From Gemmatimonadota bacterium (lineage in GTDB: Bacteria; Gemmatimonadota; Gemmatimonadetes; Longimicrobiales; Gaopeijiaceae), in assembly GCA_016209995.1 (NCBI GenBank), contig JACQVC010000149.1:1-7105 (forward strand): a stretch of DNA of 7,105 nt. The letters are read 5' to 3'. Positions 6,318 through 7,105 of this stretch are shown piece after piece. Within the stretch, counting starts at the first letter, position 1; each line of letters begins with the position of its first letter. The notes beneath the pieces are model-generated. The model was not told the DNA's origin, did no database searches, and was given only the letters and a program-made list of their open reading frames with translations. Made by a program: the position numbers and the translations under genes.

Positions 6318-6347
6318 GCGGAGGGCATCGGGTCGGACGCCCTCCGC
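6318..6347. terminator. Inverted repeat between convergent genes, probable bidirectional terminator
   Basis: GCGGAGGGC (6318-6326) and GCCCTCCGC (6339-6347) form a perfect 9-bp stem with a 12-base loop, 21 bases after the receptor stop and 46 bases before the end of the minus-strand gene. No T-run follows on either strand, only a mixed 'CTCGTTCGTCTC' on the plus side. The position between convergent genes is the main argument. The remainder of the 97-base gap is empty. Confidence 0.5.
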
Positions 6348-6393
6348 ACTCGTTCGTCTCCACCTCCGCCCCGGATTCCCGGCTCAGCCCCGG

Positions 6394-7050
6394 TCAGTTG
6401 GCGTCGAAGCAGTAGAAGAGACCGGCGCCGCCGGTGGCGACGAGATTCTCCTGGCTGCAGCCGCGCGAGGGGTGCGCCGAGTTCCACGACGCCCCCGTGG
6501 CGCCGCGTCCCGTGCGGTCGGAGTGGCCGAGCTGGCCGCGCCCGTCGCCGCTCGTCGACGTCCAGTTGCCGCACGTCGTGTCGCCCTCGCCGGCCTGCAG
6601 CGTGCCGCTGGGCTGCGATCCCGTCAACATGTCGTGCTGATTCGGCGTGTCGCCCACGCCGTTGACCACGCCGCCCTTCTCGGTGAGCGCCGTCTCCTTG
6701 GTGAGGTTGACGGCGTCGCTGTGCAGGTCGGCCACGCTCTTGGCAATCATCACCCCCGCGGCGTTGTACCAGGGCCCCTGCCCGATGCGGTCGCGGGCGT
6801 TCACCGCCGGCTGACCGCCCGAAGCGGCGGCGCTCAGGTACGCGCGCCAGGTCCTGCCGCCGGCCCCGGCGGCTGCCGCCAGCGTCTGGCAGTGCTTGTC
6901 GGCGCCCGCGAGCCCGCCGAGATTCGCGCCGGCGCCCATCCCGACGCTCGTGATGAAAAAGGACATCGGCTGGTTCTGCGCCGAGACGACATACGATCCC
7001 ACGGCAGAGATCGTCTTGACGGCAAGCGCTACGAGCATCCGGTTTCTCAT
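6394..7050 (-). CDS. Secreted C-type-lectin-like / DUF1554-like protein (218 aa)
   Basis: Signal peptide, residues 1-24 (MRNRM, then 'LVALAVKTISAVGSYVVSA'). The mature domain begins 'PMSFFITSVGMGAGANLGGLAGADKHC', passes through 'TWRAYLSA', 'ARDRIGQGPWYNAAG', 'HDMLTGSQPSGT' and 'CGNWTS', and ends 'SWNSAHPSRGCSQENLVATGGAGLFYCF'. This order resembles bacterial secreted proteins annotated as lectins, with a C-type-lectin or endostatin-like fold, and the DUF1554 type. Four cysteines remain after export (C54, C160, C198, C214); by lectin analogy C54-C214 and C160-C198 would pair. There is no lipobox or anchor, so it is periplasmic or secreted. The role may be binding of sugar or another ligand, but neither ligand nor calcium site is shown. 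The frame is open up to 7065, but GGAGGG at 7055-7060 lies inside that longer version, so the start at 7050 is preferred. It stands alone and converges on the receptor gene. Confidence 0.75.
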   Translation of the reverse strand: MRNRMLVALAVKTISAVGSYVVSAQNQPMSFFITSVGMGAGANLGGLAGADKHCQTLAAAAGAGGRTWRAYLSAAASGGQPAVNARDRIGQGPWYNAAGVMIAKSVADLHSDAVNLTKETALTEKGGVVNGVGDTPNQHDMLTGSQPSGTLQAGEGDTTCGNWTSTSGDGRGQLGHSDRTGRGATGASWNSAHPSRGCSQENLVATGGAGLFYCFDAN

Positions 7051-7063
7051 TCCGCCCTCCTTC
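7051..7063 (-). promoter_or_regulatory. Ribosome binding site GAAGGAGGG that decides the start at 7050
   Basis: Read on the minus strand, GAAGGAGGGCGGA stands directly before the ATG at 7050, with the GGAGGG core four bases away. A longer start at 7065 would translate this element as KEGG, which is implausible. Confidence 0.7.
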
Positions 7064-7095
7064 AATCGACGATGGTGTCGGTTTTCCCGGCACTC

Positions 7096-7104
7096 AGCCT
7101 AGCA
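7096..7104 (-). promoter_or_regulatory. Possible extended -10 promoter element TGCTAGGCT
   Basis: On the minus strand TG-C-TAGGCT has the extended -10 layout (TGn before TAnnnT). Transcription would start near 7089, leaving a leader of about 39 bases that includes the ribosome binding site. The hexamer matches TATAAT at only three positions, and the -35 region is outside the window. Confidence 0.3.
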
Positions 7105-7105
7105 C

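Noticed and set aside
6896..7102. 68-codon plus-strand frame over the start of the lectin-like gene
   Set aside because: It is an antisense shadow of the signal peptide and N-terminal domain of the minus-strand gene, with no initiation signal.
1..7105. CRISPR arrays, tRNA or rRNA genes, insertion-sequence ends or transposase genes
   Set aside because: Reading the sequence on both strands showed no regularly spaced repeats, cloverleaf-like segments, terminal inverted repeats around a gene, or transposase motifs.

Overview
The window is GC-rich bacterial DNA. It holds six protein-coding genes, one of them cut off by the left edge, and no RNA gene, CRISPR array or insertion sequence that I can recognise. 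Three features suggest an Acidobacteriota genome, perhaps of the Vicinamibacteria type: an Oar-like TonB-dependent receptor with an N-terminal carboxypeptidase-regulatory-like domain, a c-type cytochrome fused to a PHM-like copper domain, and a streptogramin-lyase-like beta-propeller. This placement is inferred from family content and base composition, not from a marker gene.

Left block (1-2403, + strand): the C-terminal half of a Vgb/SMP-30-like beta-propeller; a 165-residue exported beta-rich protein of unknown function (590-1087); and, 29 bases later, a 428-residue exported protein (1117-2403). The last joins a single CxxCH haem-c domain to a domain carrying what look like all six copper ligands of peptidylglycine monooxygenase (HH, H, HxH, M). 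This is the biochemically most interesting gene here.

Middle block (2404-6296, + strand): a 155-base gap ends in a promoter-like TTGACA element and a 10-bp perfect palindrome. It is followed by a 116-residue exported protein of unknown function (2559-2909) and a 1112-residue Oar-like TonB-dependent outer-membrane receptor (2958-6296). The pair is probably co-transcribed.

Right block (6297-7105): a short convergent gap with a 9-bp perfect inverted repeat (probable terminator), then a minus-strand gene for a 218-residue secreted protein resembling C-type-lectin or DUF1554-like proteins, with its ribosome binding site and a possible extended -10 promoter at the window edge.

Taken together, the window looks like a cell-envelope and periplasmic accessory region: a beta-propeller, a putative haem/copper redox enzyme, a receptor that would bring a substrate through the outer membrane, and a secreted binding protein. 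A shared pathway is speculation; no substrate can be read from the sequence. I see no clear defence, mobile or regulatory system here. The most unusual items are the haem-copper fusion, two genes with leaderless or near-leaderless starts, the small unknown protein upstream of the receptor, and a coding-like remnant after the monooxygenase.
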